DNA of 64,000 nucleotides from positions 248,001 through 312,000 of the forward strand of contig WSUB01000025.1 of the NCBI GenBank assembly GCA_019633425.1, written 5' to 3'. Both the position numbers and the translations under genes were made by a program. Shown here in pieces: positions 51,021 to 63,781 of the stretch. The DNA comes from Tulasnella sp. 424. Taxonomy: Eukaryota > Basidiomycota > Agaricomycetes > Cantharellales > Tulasnellaceae. The notes beneath the pieces were generated by a model. It saw nothing but the letters and a program-made list of their open reading frames with translations, was not told where the DNA came from and ran no database searches. Position 1 is the stretch's first letter. Every line of letters begins with the position of its first letter.

Positions 51021-51384
51021 CGTGCGGGTAGGACGGCTTGGGGTGGTGGTTACCAGAAGAAGGGTTCCGGGGGCGACCAAACAAGTTTACCTCGTGGCGT
51101 TCGTGGCGAAGGTTCGACTCCCGGGAGCTTGGAGGTTTCCCGACCTCAGTGGAGGAAGAGCCTTTGAGTCACTCATCGTTAGTATAGTAAGCGATGGCGC
51201 CTAGAGTGAGCGCTAGAGGGCGGAATAATAACAGTTTTGAGAGTCTGCGCCCTCCAGGCGTGTGGACCGTGCTACTGTAACCGTGAGAGGATCGACGAGC
51301 CACCATCCCCGATCCAGTCAACCCCTTCAAGTTATCCAGTTCAAGGTCCTCGAGCTCACTGCCCAGGGCCATACCACATCAAAC
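51021..51384. promoter_or_regulatory. Divergent promoter of TRAPPC12 and F-box genes
   Basis: 364 nt between head-to-head starts. No obvious core motif; role inferred from layout. Confidence 0.4.
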
Positions 51385-53150
51385 ATGAATCCTGCCACTC
51401 CGGCCACCGTTGAATCTGTCGTCGATAGTCTCTTGCAATCCATCCTTGATGCAAACAAAAACACGCTGGAGGCGATGAGGTCTGTCTAATCTCCTGTTTA
51501 ATCTCGAGCGGTATCTGCATGACAGCTTGATTCTGACAAAGTTCTGGCTCTATTTGGTGTAACACTGAAATGCTCAGTCAAGTTGACGGCTATGCGCGCG
51601 CATTCAAATCAACACTCGATGACGTTCAGCGACGTCTTTTCGACAAGATGTCCGCGCTTCACAAAGAACTCAACAGAATGATATCGTTACATCGGCTTCC
51701 GATTGAAGTCTTCGTTCAAATAATCACTGGAGCATTGGAACCCTTCCAGACCCGCACCTCTTCCGATCAGACACACCTGGGACGGCTTGTCACGCTTTGC
51801 CAAGTCTGCCAGAGATGGAGGGAGGTTATCAACAGCACGCCCTCACTATGGACCACCATTGATGTCCTTGACCCGGTAGCCGTGACCTCTGCCGCGATTT
51901 CTCGCTCATTGGACCATCCCCTAAACATTATCGGCGCACCGTCGCCCGGCTACCTAAAGTCTTGGCGCGATCTCGCGGTCGGATGGAAGGAGTTTGAAGA
52001 AACAGCGATTACGCATTCTAATAGATGGCGTTCCATCCAACTTAGGGTCGCATGTCCCGAAGATGCCCAGGCTCTCATGAACGCGCCTGCACCCCTCCTG
52101 CAGAGCCTGGAAGTGGGATCTATACTGCAATGCAGGGTCGAGACCATGTCTCAGGTAATCGGTCCTCGCCTTCGCCACCTTGCCTTGCGCGGTTTGGCAA
52201 TCCCATGGCGCTCGTGTGTTCTGAGTGACCTCCGATACCTCTCCATCTCAAGCCTGGACGATTTCGCTCCATCCTGCGAGGAGATCATGCGGATGCTGCG
52301 GATGTGCCGTGGCTTGGTGGAAGTGGAGCTGATACTCGGGCAAGGAGCGACCGTCAAGCCAGAGTCCAACAAGGAGGGTCCTTTAACACTTACCCAACTT
52401 CGTTCCATATCATTCCGCCGTCTTAGCCCCTTCTACACCTCTGTCCTCCTAGAAACCATCCGAATGCCTTCAGTACGATACCTCTCCCTTGATCTCGACC
52501 TTTCAGCTGCAGGACATCTGCTGCGTCCGATGATCAAAAGAGTTCTTGCACTCTCTTCCGCCGCCATCGATGCACCGTATGAAGTGGTGATAGATCTTCG
52601 CCCAAACCGTTTGGAGTGGTTCTGTCGGCCTGAAGACACGCCTTATGAGTGGAGATTTGAGTTCACGGCGTGGAATCATCCCGCGATCGAAATATTGGAG
52701 GCGGTTTTACTTGACAAAAATACCAATCGATTTGGGCCAAAGCAGATCAGAATTGATTTCAACTCGCTTGGTACTTCGAATTTCTCTTCGCTTCTGCTGA
52801 AGTTGGACGGCGTAGACTGCATCCGTACAATTAGGGCATACGATTGTGAACTCGAATCCCTCCTCACGTACATGACCGGTGGCACAACGAATCACAAATG
52901 GGGATTACCAGAGTTGGAGGAGTTAGGTATATACGACTGCAGCTACGAGCCGTCACGACTCTTAGAGATGGTCTTGGCTCGGTACGGAGAAGGGGATGAC
53001 ATTTTGAATGGAGGCGGTCCTCCTCCGTTTAAACACCTCCATATAAGGCATGGTCAAGGTGATGCCGACAAAGGGACCCTCAGATTAGTGGAGAATATCG
53101 TAGGACACGATTGTTTTATGCTTGAGAACGACGTGGAGGGCGATGAATAG
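51385..53150 (+). CDS. F-box protein
   Basis: Putative SCF ubiquitin-ligase substrate receptor. Exons 51385-51479 and 51578-53150; 555 aa. An N-terminal coiled region (DDVQRRLFDKMSALHKELNR) is followed by the F-box, LHRLPIEVFVQIITGALEP through TLCQVCQRWREVINSTPSLW. The rest looks like irregular leucine-rich repeats (HLALRGLAIPWRSCVLSDLR, YLSISSLDDFAPS, LEELGIYDCSYEPSRLLEM). This is the architecture of the large F-box families of Agaricomycetes. The substrate is unknown. Confidence 0.85.
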
Positions 53151-53571
53151 GTTCCTTCCTTCCCGTTCCCATAACAATCATTCCAACAAGTTGTAGCGCA
53201 CATGTCTCGTTGACAGATCTTAGCGTGTAATTAGGCTCGTGTTACTATCCTGCTTCTCACCGCCTTTTGACTTGCGGGCCCTTTGTCATTATTTATGGTC
53301 TGATCTTTATGCTTTCCTAACACTCTCCACAGAGGACGAACGACATGCATGATAATATACACAAGCCAGCATAAGTACAATCGTCAGGGTAACTTCACAA
53401 TATCATACGATGAGAAGAGAAGAAAATTCCGAAAAACAGAACGGGGACAGAAGAGGGGCAAAACAGAAAAGAGTGTCAGTTCATATCAAGCACGAAACAG
53501 TCGCATACGCGTATTCGCTTTTGTGAATCTCCAAGTCCAATCATGCCTTAAACATGATGATCCCCCCGCCC
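53151..53571. other. Convergent intergenic region, no gene seen
   Basis: About 420 nt of presumed 3' UTR sequence. Confidence 0.45.
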
Positions 53572-55733
53572 CTACTGTGTCCTTCTCCTCTTCCCGTCGC
53601 TCCCTCCACTTTCACTTCGTCTTCCATCGTCGTCATCGTCATCCGCCTGGTCAGGACTTTTTCGAGCACCTTCGGCACCGGAAGTCGATGGCGTTCGGTC
53701 ACGATCATCCACAGCCATCTTCCCATCGTCGGAATGCAACCTGGGGGTTGCATGCGAAGCCGGACTACTCCCACCTCGCGGGCGTTTGTTGTTCGACGTC
53801 GAATTCGGACGGGGTAAAGACGAACCGGCTAGGGCGAGCAACGTATCCGATATCGGCACTCCGTCAATCGGTGTTTCTGATCGACCTGGAGACGGTGCCG
53901 GCGGTTGCGCTCCAGCACCTGCTGGAGGACGAGAAGTAGGGTTGGTCGACCACACAGGGAAGAGGTTCGACGAAGGGTTGGCCTTGGAAGCTCCGGCATC
54001 GCCGTTTGCATGGCCTCCACCAGAACCACCACCGAGCAAGAGATCTAGCCAGTTATTCTCTCCTCCACTCGCTCCCGCAAGAGGATGGGCCAGTTGGCGA
54101 AGCTGTGGGCTCACAGATGGTGGTGGTGCGCTAGCTGAAGTGGACACCGACGAGGACGACGAAGAGCTTCCTGCAGGTGTACCATTCGGTGGACGACCGG
54201 GATTTGCCCCTGGCCATTCAAGTCCACCGAAGGACTGGGAAGACGGGAAGTCGGGTTGCGCATTGTTGGCTTGTTGATGCGCCACGACGGCCGCAGCTGC
54301 ATTTCCCAACAGCGAGCTTAAGAACGCGTTGGAATAAGCTGATGCACCTGGGGGCAGGCCGGCTTGACCATTCGACGCAGCTCCGTTGACGTTGAGACCA
54401 CCCGCTTGATTACCCGCAATACCCAACCCAGCGAAGGGCAACATCATCCCACCACCTCTCGGTGGGACGTTCAGGCCACCAAGCCCGAAGGGGAAAGCAG
54501 AGCCAGAAGAAGGGGCCGGTTGCGAATTGAGGTTGGGATTTATGTTTTGAAGTTGGGTAACGAGGAATTGCTGTGCGAGCTGTTGATGATGCTGTGCCAA
54601 TGTCGTTGCATTTGTCGGAGTGGGTGTCGAAGAACCGAGGTAGGACGATGCGGAAAGGCCGCCAATAGAGAGAGGATGAGATGATGGAGGAAGCGGCGTT
54701 GGATGCTAGGGAGGCCATTGTGTCAGTCACAAGGGTAACTGAAAAGCAACGAAATGGGGACTGACCTCGTTCGCACTGGAGCCAAACGAATTAGATTGAT
54801 CTCGAGATGACGAACCGAAGGAGTCGCGATTGTTGGTCGAGCCGATCTTGTCACCGGTGGCTTTCCTTTTGGCGCCATTGACGGGAGCTACGACAGGCTC
54901 TTCGGCGCCGGAATCGCCTTCGTCTTCTGGGTCTGAATCCTTGTCCCCAGCACCTCCGCCTCCTCCCCCTTTGGAATTGTTAAAATCCGAAGGTCGCCGA
55001 AGGTCTCGATCACCAGAGTACTGCGGAATGAGACCAAAAACAAATCGGAATTGGGTAAGCACTGCGGACTCGGCAAGCCCCCCCGGCAAAGGCAGGACAT
55101 GACGCACCTTGAGGCGTTTTTCTATGATAGCTGAAGAGTCGCCTGAGCTGTATTCGTGCAGTTTGCCATTGTGAGCTGAAAGAGGGTGCGTGAGGAGCGG
55201 AAGCAATGTGAATGTGAGGGTTGTTGTCGGTCGTCAGTCGAAATTCGAACGTGGACTGCGGATGCGCCCCGTAGCTAGGAGATCGAAACGCGACGCACCA
55301 AACACGATTACGCAGACATCAACGGAGCACAAGACGCCTAGTTCATAGGCTTTCTTGAACAGTCCGTTCTTGCGCTGTGGGCAGAGAGGGAGTGCGTCAG
55401 TACACGTCGGATCCCGAAAGGTGGAGGTGCTGCGGAATATGCCAGCACGGAAGATGGGAAAGTCGGGAAAAAAGACTTACTTTGAGGAATGTAACGGAGC
55501 GATTGCGGTCATGCTGGATGAAGGGAGGAGAGGGCAAAGAATGAGCATCGGTTGCTAGAAGGCTTGACCGTGGTTTGAGGATGGTACGTGGAATGGCCTG
55601 TGGGATAAGAGATGGGAGGGGTCACTTACAGTGATGGGCTGGATTTCGATTTTTCGGCGTCCCTAGAACGGAAGTGTCAGGTTGCGTCAGAGAGGTGAAG
55701 GAAAACTAAAATGGAACCGAGTCGCCATACCAT
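53572..55733 (-). CDS. MADS-box transcription factor (Rlm1/MEF2 or SRF type)
   Basis: DNA-binding regulator. Exons 55733..55731, 55662..55630, 55513..55481, 55374..55299, 55175..55108, 55020..54766 and 54705..53572; 533 aa. The MADS domain (about 1-60) assembles from five exons: [62 protein letters not shown]. The first exon holds only the start codon, which abuts its GTATGG donor. RKIEIQPI and a short distance to EYSSGD suggest the MEF2/Rlm1 side, but this is not decisive. The remainder is Gly/Ser/Pro/Gln-rich and disordered, with an acidic/basic end ([20 protein letters not shown]). A cell-wall-integrity role would fit Rlm1 but is inferred. Confidence 0.9.
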
Positions 55734-57279
55734 TGTGGGTTCTGGCTCTTGGCGTTGGTCTTGGCAGTACTATTCGTGGTTCAGTTTACCTGAAATAGCG
55801 TGCGAACACGTCGATTACGCCGGTTTCTCCGCGTCCCCTTTTAGCAACCCATCATCAGTTCTCAGTCTTCTCTCATCAAAAGTTGATCCAAAACGGTGTA
55901 CCATGTATATAATAGCAATCTCAATAGAAAGTATTAAAGAAGCACCTGATGAAATGCCTGTCCTGGAAGGAAATGAGGCTGCCAAGGTCGCCGAGCCCAA
56001 AATGGGAGCGAACCGTGTGACACGCTTGTGTGCCCGTTTTTAGCAACAGCCTATGCTTAGCTACCGCTTAGGTTCCTCGCTTGGCTGACGACATCGGAAG
56101 AATCCCTGATCCCCACCAGCCACACGTGCTTCCATCGCATCGCAATTCAATTTCGGAGCGGTCCGGACTATGGGCCACTTCGCTAAGAGTCAGCGAGGAC
56201 GACCCGACGGGTTCACAGCGACTGGTTGGTGCCACAGTCGTTGCGCGCCGGCACAAAGCATAGCGATAGGCAAGCCGAACCCACTCAGGCCCACTTACAG
56301 CTCGACGGCACAGGGAAGGCGCGGGTTCCTGATCAGTTTTACGTGGCACCGCCCTGACCTGATCTCGGCAACCAGACCAGCCTGCGTTGTGAATCGTTTG
56401 TGCGGCTGATGCACCACGAGCATGCTAAGCGCTAGTGTCCCAAGGGGACCTTGATTCTACTCATTGGATAATCTCTTTGCGTCTATTAGGCACGCTTGTA
56501 ATTCGTTATTGTATAGAGATGCCTTTACATCTCTTCATAACGACCCCTCTTTCATCCTGACAAACCCATTGTTTAGTCCCGAAGACATGTATATCTGCAG
56601 CCCGCCGGTCGATACCTGCTCCATTTGTAAAATATTAATAACCGCGAGTATGCTTCTTTCTTCGCGCTCGATCTAAATATACGCTCTATTATCTTAGGAC
56701 TGAATGACAATCGCCTCTAGTGGAGAATCGTAGACTTTTTCGCAGGTAATGAAATGGCTTGGGGCCTAAAATGCGTGAAGAGACCCGTCTTGTTCCTGCT
56801 TTGAGACGAACGAGTGTATGTTCGTGTGCAACGTCCCAATTTTGGGAGTCGGGATGGACATCTGCTCACCCTCGCCCAAATAAAAGACTTTAGCCAGTGA
56901 CCTCTCACCCGAATAAACTCTATAGGCGTATCCACGCTGCCGAGAGGGACGTCTGCTCTCCAAATGCAGCCCACCCAGGATTCAAATCGAACGACCCTGT
57001 CGGCGTCCTCATGAGAGGCGACGGTGCTATTATACTGGGCTACAAGCCTAGCACGTAGCATGCAGTTTCCTTCCTATGCGTCCACATCACATTTTGAGTA
57101 ACGGGGAGCGTGAGGCTTCGGCGCGCGTAAAACCTTTCACGGTGCCACTAGCGAACGCTTGTTGCTGATTGTGGCGTTGATTATTTCATCGCTCCCCAAC
57201 AACCTTCAACGACGACGCCCGCATCAGTTCCCGCTACTAAAATAACAGATATAGAAAACCGGGGTAAAATTTCGCCATC
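55734..57279. other. Intergenic region, no gene supported
   Basis: About 1.55 kb. Short frames only, with no family motifs. On the minus strand near 57045-56960 is a sequence resembling a decayed tRNA; see rejected items. From about 57157 begins the promoter region shared by the two MYND genes. Confidence 0.5.
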
Positions 57280-58983
57280 ATGTCATATCGCTCCAGTGAC
57301 CTTGAGTCTGTGGGGGAATTTGGTCCGGGGAGAAAACTCCCTGATAAGAATAAAGACCCGAAGGCCTGGAATGAGGTGAGGGACAGAGCAAATCGTAACG
57401 CATATCGGCATATGTTCACTGATTCTAATAAGACATGGAATCGGTACCTCGAATGGGCATTCAACCCTGGTCGAAAACTAGAGCCCCAGACCATAAACCA
57501 CTGGTCCATGATATTCGAGATTCACGACAACCCTGCAACAAGGCAACAGCATCTGACCGCATCAAGAGACGGTTATTCCGCCTTGCTGCGTCTGCAAATC
57601 CTAATTCACGAACTCATGAAGAAATCTCGAGACGCGTTTGCAGTCGAATGGCTTAGCAAGAGTCCCCAGAGGCGCCTCGACCACATCTTGGGCGGCTTGG
57701 TTCGATTCTGTCAAAGAGACAGACCACGAATTATGGAGGATGTTCGTCCCCGAATCCACCAACTCCTTTCTTGAACGTGACTGTGGCCGGGGATTCCTTG
57801 ACCTCCTCACCACTTCTTCTCCACCTGACCAGCCGATGCTGGGACGCGAAAAGCCGATCCTGCCCTCCAACCCTCGAGTCAACACCGTTATGCATTTCAA
57901 CGAACCTTGTCCCGCGGGAAAAACCCACCTGTCTGGGACTTAATTAGAGGCGACAACGACTGTACAAGGTCTGACTTCCTCTGCAACATGCTCATCCATA
58001 CCATAGCCGATACGCGAGGCATGGAGTTGCCTCAACGGCAGTTGCGAAAGGCTGATACAGGATGGAGGGCTCGTCGGGAATGGTTTTCGGAACTTCCATC
58101 TTCCATGGGTGACTTTAAGAAGGAAGCGCTCGCGGCTGGCAAAGCAAGGTGGAAGGCGGCCGTTTGGCGCTGCACGTCCTGTAATCGACCGGAGGCTGAC
58201 CTCCCTCAGGGCACACCCTTTGCCTTTTGCGTACCGTGTCGAGAGATAAACCGCAAGGTTCCCTATTGTAACAGGTAAGTGCAGCATTCTCCATAATTGC
58301 CACAAGGGGCCTCTATCGAACTAATCCTCGATTTTGCCTAGGGATTGCCAAAGGCGCTACTGGAAGCTTGGAAATCCACCACACAAAACCACATGCGGCA
58401 AACCTGTACAGGTACATGTTCCCGTGCCCTCCCCGGGCTCCAGTGTACCCCTCGTCACGTTTGATCAAGCTGCACCTTCCTCTCAAAATGATAGATATGC
58501 GATCCCACTACCCGACCACGGTTTCATTCGTTCAAGCGATCTTGTTTCACAAATCGCTCATCTATCACCTCTTCTCAACGATCATGTGGACCCCAGGGAC
58601 ATCCTATACGTTTTTATGACGCCTAAACAACCCGTCTTGCTTGGTCTGGTCCACGGGTCGTGGCCAGAGATATATTTTAGAACGTTTCGCAACCATGCCT
58701 TTCGTAATGGCGATTACAAGGCCGTAGCAGCCATGTAGTAAGTGTTGACCTTTGATTCAGACGACAACCCTTTTAATACCGCGATTGCAGTAAATTCCTT
58801 TCGCAGAAAGCGCCCCGAGACATGTTTCCTCTACATCTCATTCTCATCCAACTTTGTCGGGAATACAGGATCAAACCAGAGAGGTTGATTGAATTGGCCA
58901 GGGGCATCCCCGTCCGAGAGCTGTCGAAGCAAGGTTGTGATAAATTTGTCATCGAGATGGACTCTATATTAGCCCTTGATTAG
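57280..58983 (+). pseudogene. MYND-type zinc-finger gene, copy 1, with two compensating frameshifts
   Basis: Exons by comparison with copy 2: 57280-57375, 57433-58274, 58342-58737, 58791-58983. The N-terminal part has no recognised fold (FGPGRKLPDKNKDPKAWNE). The MYND finger spans CTSCNRPEADLPQGTPFAFC, CREINRKVPYCNRDCQRRYW and HKTTC. Relative to copy 2 there is a one-base insertion near 57716 (CAAAGAGAC versus CAAGAAAC) and a one-base loss near 57920. The frame leaves and returns over about 205 nt, and the normal frame reaches a TGA at 57772 in between. Intron 1 is 57 nt, in frame and stop-free. It is broken as given, unless the two indels are sequence errors. Confidence 0.8.
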
Positions 58984-59201
58984 TATTCGATTACTGAATC
59001 AAAATTCTGCCTGAAGCGTGATTGAACAGACCAAAAGGGTCTGGTTCGCCGCGAGGGACATTTCCGATGCTTGATGCTTGTTGCTGATTGTGGCGTTGAT
59101 GGTTCCGGATCCGACGTCATCCAACAACCTCCAACGACAACTACATCGCTTCCCACTACTACCTAACACAGATACAAGACTAGAGTAAGATTTTGTCCAT
59201 C

Positions 59202-60909
59202 ATGTCATTCAGCACCATCGGTCTTGAACCTGTGATGAGATTCGGTCCTTGGGGAAAACTCCCCGATAAAAATAAAGACCCGAAAGCCTGGAATGAGGTG
59301 AGCAACAGCGCAAACCTCCTATCCGCATGTACCCACCGCTTTTTTTAAAAAAAAAAAAAGACATGGAATCGATATCTTGAATGCACATTCGAACCGGGTC
59401 GAGTCCCTGACAAGCCTCGAGTCCATGCCCAGCTGTTCGAGGTTCTCAAGAACCCTCTACTAAGGCAATCATATTTAGCCGCATCAAGACAAGGATCTTC
59501 TGGCCTGTTAGAACTACAGAACGTACTACACGAAATCCTGAAGAAACATCGAGACTCGCTCGCAGTCGAAAGGCTTAGTATGGGTTCCCAGAGGCGCCTA
59601 AAGCACATCTTGGGTGGCTTGGTTCAGTTCTGCCAAGAAACCGACCACGAACTATGGAGAACGCTCTGTCCAGAAAGCACTGACTCCTTCCTTGAACGTG
59701 ACTCCGGTCGAGGATTCCTTGACCTCCTCACCACGTTTTGTCCGCCCAACCAGCCGAACCCAGGACGCAAGGAGCCCATTCTCCTCTCCCACCCTCAATT
59801 CAGTGCTGTTATGGGTTTCAACAAACCATGCCCCGCTGGAAGAGACCCGACTACCTGGGACTTGATGAAAGCCGACAATGACTGTACTAGATCCACTTTC
59901 TCTGCCGCATGCTCTTCCATATTATAGCCGACACACGGGGCATCGAATTACCTCAATATCAGTCACGAAAAGAGGGAGGATATAGAGCCCGTCGGGAGTG
60001 GTTTTCGCAACTTCCATCCTTCTTGAAAGACTTCAAGAAGGAAGCTATTGCAGCTGGTAAAGCAAGGTGGAAGGCGGCTGCTTGGCATTGTGCGTCGTGT
60101 GGTCGATCGGAGGCTGATTTGCCTCAAGGGACGCCCTTCGCCTTTTGCGTACCGTGTCGAGGAATTAACCGTAAGGTTCCCTACTGCAACAGGTAAGTAC
60201 AACGTTCTCTGTAACTTGTCACGAGCTGTCTTCGCCAATCACATCCTCGATTCTACCTAGGGACTGCCAAAGGCGCGACTGGAAGCTTGGCAATCCGCCC
60301 CACAATGTCATCTGCGACAAACCTGTACAGGCACCTACTTCCGTGCCCTCCCCCGCCTCAAGTTTACCCCTCACCACCTTTGATCAAGCCGCCCGCTCCT
60401 CTCAAAATGATAGATATGCGATCCCACTACCTGACCCCGGTTTCATTCGGTCAAGCGATCTAGTTTCCCAAATCGCTCATCTATCACCCAGTCTCAGGAA
60501 TCACGTGGGCCCCAGGGACATCCTATACGTTTTTATGACACCTAAGCAACCCATCTTGCTCGGACTGGCCCACGGGTCGTGGTCGGAGATATATTTTAGA
60601 ACGTTCCGTAACCACGCGTTTCGGAATGGCGACTGCAAGGCGGTCGCAGGAATGTAGTGAGTCTTCATGCCGATGACAACCATTTTTAACGACCAATTTT
60701 GATAATCCAATTGTAGTAAATTTCTTTCGCAGGAAGCACCTCGAGTCATGTTTCCTCTCCATCTAATTCTCATCCAACTTTGTCGGGAATTCGATATCAA
60801 GCCAGAGAGGTTGATCGACCTAGCCAGGGACATCCCCGTCCGAGAGCTCTCAAAGCGAGATCGCGATCAATTTCTTGCTGAGAAGGACTCCATCTTAACT
60901 CTAGACTAG
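59202..60909 (+). pseudogene. MYND-type zinc-finger gene, copy 2, with one frameshift
   Basis: Exons 59202-59297, 59361-60192, 60261-60656 and 60717-60909. Intron 1 (59298-59360) ends in a T7/A13 homopolymer before AAG. The frame is clean through the region where copy 1 is shifted (QFCQETDHELWRTLCPESTD) but loses one base near 59900 (TTTCTCTGC where copy 1 has TTCCTCTGC plus one), reaching a TAG at about 59926. Beyond it the MYND finger (CASCGRSEADLPQGTPFAFC, INRKVPYCNRDCQRRDW) and the C-terminal part (DILYVFMTPKQPILLGLAHG) are intact in the other frame. The lesion is different from those in copy 1. Confidence 0.8.
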
Positions 60910-61214
60910 TATCGAGCCTTACCAAATTCCAGAACTTCATTTTCTTGCTATGATCTCGGTGCTGCGGCCTTTTAACGGCCTCAGAGGCTGGAAACACGAG
61001 AGCCTACATTCGAAATTACGTGCATATCTAAGTTACAGAGTCCGGTAATGTGACAACAGTGTGGGAGGTCCATGCAAAGGAGTGGTGTGGGGGAGTCCAG
61101 TATGTAATCTGGGGAGGAGGAAAAACCTTTTCAATAGATAACGAGAGTGAGGGGGGGGGCGAGGTTGAATAGAAGGTCCATGAAGGAAAGTCAAGGCTTT
61201 TGGTTCCAATAAGA
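60910..61214. other. Intergenic, no gene seen
   Basis: About 300 nt between convergent genes; includes a g-rich run near 61150. Confidence 0.45.
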
Positions 61215-63781
61215 TTAAAGCAGAATAGTCGGAATAAGGAAAGTCAATACGACGGCAAACATCGTCGAGAGCGATGGGGACGCCGCGATTTTGAAGCCCA
61301 ACGAAGCTTTGTTAGTATTGCTCGAGATTCCAGTAGGTTGCGAAGTTGCTGTTGCTGTCGCCGTCGCCGTCTGAGTCTGCAAAGCAGCAGGCGAAGGCGT
61401 GCCGTTGTACTGCGACTTGATGATCATCGCAGCTTGCTCAGCCAAACCATAAGTCGGAGCCATCAACTATCCCCAAGGCAAGCGTCAGCCAGTTTTATCA
61501 CTCTTCAACGCGCCGGGAATCACTCACGTGCGCGGCAAACGATAAGGGGAAAACCGAACTATCCGCGACCCTCACATTGGCCAAGCCATAGACCTTCAAG
61601 TTCGCATCAACAACGCCACCTTGATCCAGTGGCAACATCGCGCAAGTGCACGATGGATGGAACTCGGTGCTGACGACCGTCCTCAACCAAGCTTCCCATT
61701 GCTCGTCTGTTTGGACGTCGGGTCCCGGACTGACTTCTGCCGTGACAAATTGGGATATCGGTTCAGTCTGGCCAACTGTGCGAGCGAGTTTGATTCCTTC
61801 TCGAAGCAAGACAACATCTGCAGAGAAAATTCGTCAGGAGCTACACTCTCATCTGCTGGATTTCCTGAACCTACCAGCCGGATGTGAGAAGTAATTCGGA
61901 TTGATAACTGGGTAGTCGAATGGATTCGGCGTCGCAATGTACACCTCTCCAGTGCTGAACGGATGCTGCAACCCAGCTTGCACCGCAAACGTATCCGGGC
62001 CAGCCGAAGTTCCGGTCATCGCAAGTAGTAATTCGACTTGACCGGCTGGAGTAAGCATCGTATCTACCGTAGCTTGATAGACCGCTTGGTAGCCCTTTGT
62101 AACGGTAGGATCTGAAGACGGATTCAAGGAGCGATCGTTTGTGGAGGCGCTCATGTTTGCAATGACTTCTTGCTGGAATGCGGATGCAGAATCTCCCAAA
62201 AGGTCTGTGATGTTGGTATAGGCGATGGCGGAGTTGACGAATGATGCGACGGGATTATTCGTGCCGTTGATCTTTCAGCCGAAAGGTTAGCGAGTAGAAG
62301 CCAACTCGAACTAATTTAGCGTACAGCTCCGGATGCGTATAACTGAGCAGTCGTTTGAGCGGATGTTCGGAATACGACTTGGGTACTCTGGGAAATTACC
62401 GTCAGCCTTGCAAGTGGTAAGACATGAAGGAGAGAACATACCAGATGGTCTTGGGCGTGTTGACCGACGCCAGGCAGGGCGTACGCTGCGTTTTCGCATC
62501 TATATGAGTCCAACATGGATACCAAGATAAGAAGTGAAACGACTCACCAACTTGCACACCAGCAGCTTGCAACTTATCTGCCGGCCCAACACCCGACTGC
62601 ATTAAAATATTCGGACTTCCGACAGGTCCGCCCGCAACAATGACCTCTTTATTAACCCCGACAGTCGGCCAAGGCTTTTGTTGATACCCATTATTGGCGT
62701 ACTCGACGGCAGTGGCCTTTAAAGTACCTGCACTGTTGTCGAAAATCATCCGCGTGACGGTTTGGTTGGTCAAGATGTGTAAGTTCGTTCGCGGGGGCAG
62801 AGGGTCGATGTAGGCCGATTTGGAGTACGAGCGAGTCCAGTTGGATGGGTTGATGGCAGAAGTAGAGACAAAAGCTCCCCAACCCTCTCCGCTGCACGCG
62901 TCCGATGAGACGTCGACCCCCATGTTACCAAGAGTCGCTTCCCATTGACCGAACAGAGGCAACACGAAGCCAGCGTAGGTAGTGTGTAGTAGACCGCTGG
63001 TGCCGTGCGACGCTGCATTGTAGACAATATTTCCTGCTGATTGGATTTCGGCCGAGGGCGGGCTGAAACTCTCGGACTACGTTTAGGGGCGATTAGAGCG
63101 AGACCCCTCTGCGGCCTAACTAAAGTTACTCACCTTTTTCATCGCGCCGAACATACTATCCCACCCCCACGCCGCGGCACCGTCCATGTCTCCGAGTAAC
63201 TTGGACAGGGTGTTTAATTCCACTGCGCTCGGGCGGACCATATACATTCCGTTCATCGCAGACGAACCACCAAGTACCTTGCCGGCAGGCCCTGCACACG
63301 TGTGGACCGATTTAGTCAAGTAAACGAGGCGAAAGCAGGGGCTCCGGCTAATCAAATGTGCTTACAGGAGATATTTCGATTATTAAGATTCGGTTGCGGG
63401 GTCGTGATGTGCTGCCAATCGTATTGGGAGTGCATCAGACCGTTGAAGTAGGCGATTACGGGAGTGTCGATTCGGGACCTGACATCGTCACCGGACGGAC
63501 CGGCTTCAATGACGAGAACCGTGGTATTGGAATCTTCTGATAGCCTTGAGGCGAGGACAAGACCAGCGAGACCTCCGCCAGCAATGACAAAGTCGTATGA
63601 CGCTAGAACCCCAAAATGAGGGTAAGTGATGGCTTCACCGTGACAGCGAGAGTGACGACCGCTTACGCTGAAGTTCTTGTGTAGTGACATACGCTCTCCT
63701 TGCATGCCAAGGATGTTCGCAGATCGGAGTTGCCAGAGCTGTTATAGGGAGGAGCCCCACAGCTGGCGTGAACCGACACAT
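61215..63781 (-). CDS. Secreted GMC oxidoreductase with GPI-like C-terminal tail
   Basis: FAD-dependent glucose-methanol-choline oxidoreductase of the aryl-alcohol/glucose oxidase group. Exons 63781..63667, 63602..63366, 63291..63134, 63076..62548, 62485..62442, 62387..62325, 62271..61875, 61817..61528 and 61466..61215; 694 aa. An N-terminal signal (CRFTPAVGLLPITALATP) precedes the ADP-binding motif YDFVIAGGGLAGLVLASRLS, with WPAGKVLGGSSAMNGMY (GMC signature 1), GGPVGSPNILMQSGVGP (signature 2) and LPGVGQHAQDHL. Catalytic His lies in TEFHPSCTCAML; the second position is FPLSFAAHLMAPTYG. The C-terminus continues past the normal end with a Thr/Ser/Ala-rich stretch and a hydrophobic end (MFAVVLTFLIPTILL), suggesting GPI anchoring. 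The substrate cannot be assigned. Confidence 0.9.

Larger units (their letters stand above)
57157..60909. repeat. Tandem duplication of a MYND-finger gene
   Basis: Two head-to-tail copies of about 1.85 kb, roughly 57157-58983 and 59078-60909, including the upstream gcttgttgctgattgtggcg sequence. Exons, introns and coding order correspond throughout, with many substitutions. Confidence 0.9.

Noticed and set aside
56955..57050. tRNA-like sequence on the minus strand, with a 7-bp acceptor-like pairing (GTAGCCC/GGGCTGC), AGTATAAT and GTTCGATTT elements
   Set aside because: The D-arm is too short, the T-arm does not pair, and the 8-9 linker is wrong. It may be a decayed tRNA, but it does not fold as a functional one by eye.
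59341..59360. T7/A13 homopolymer first read as a coding disruption in MYND copy 2
   Set aside because: It falls inside intron 1, bounded by GTGAGC and AAG, with exon frames intact on both sides.
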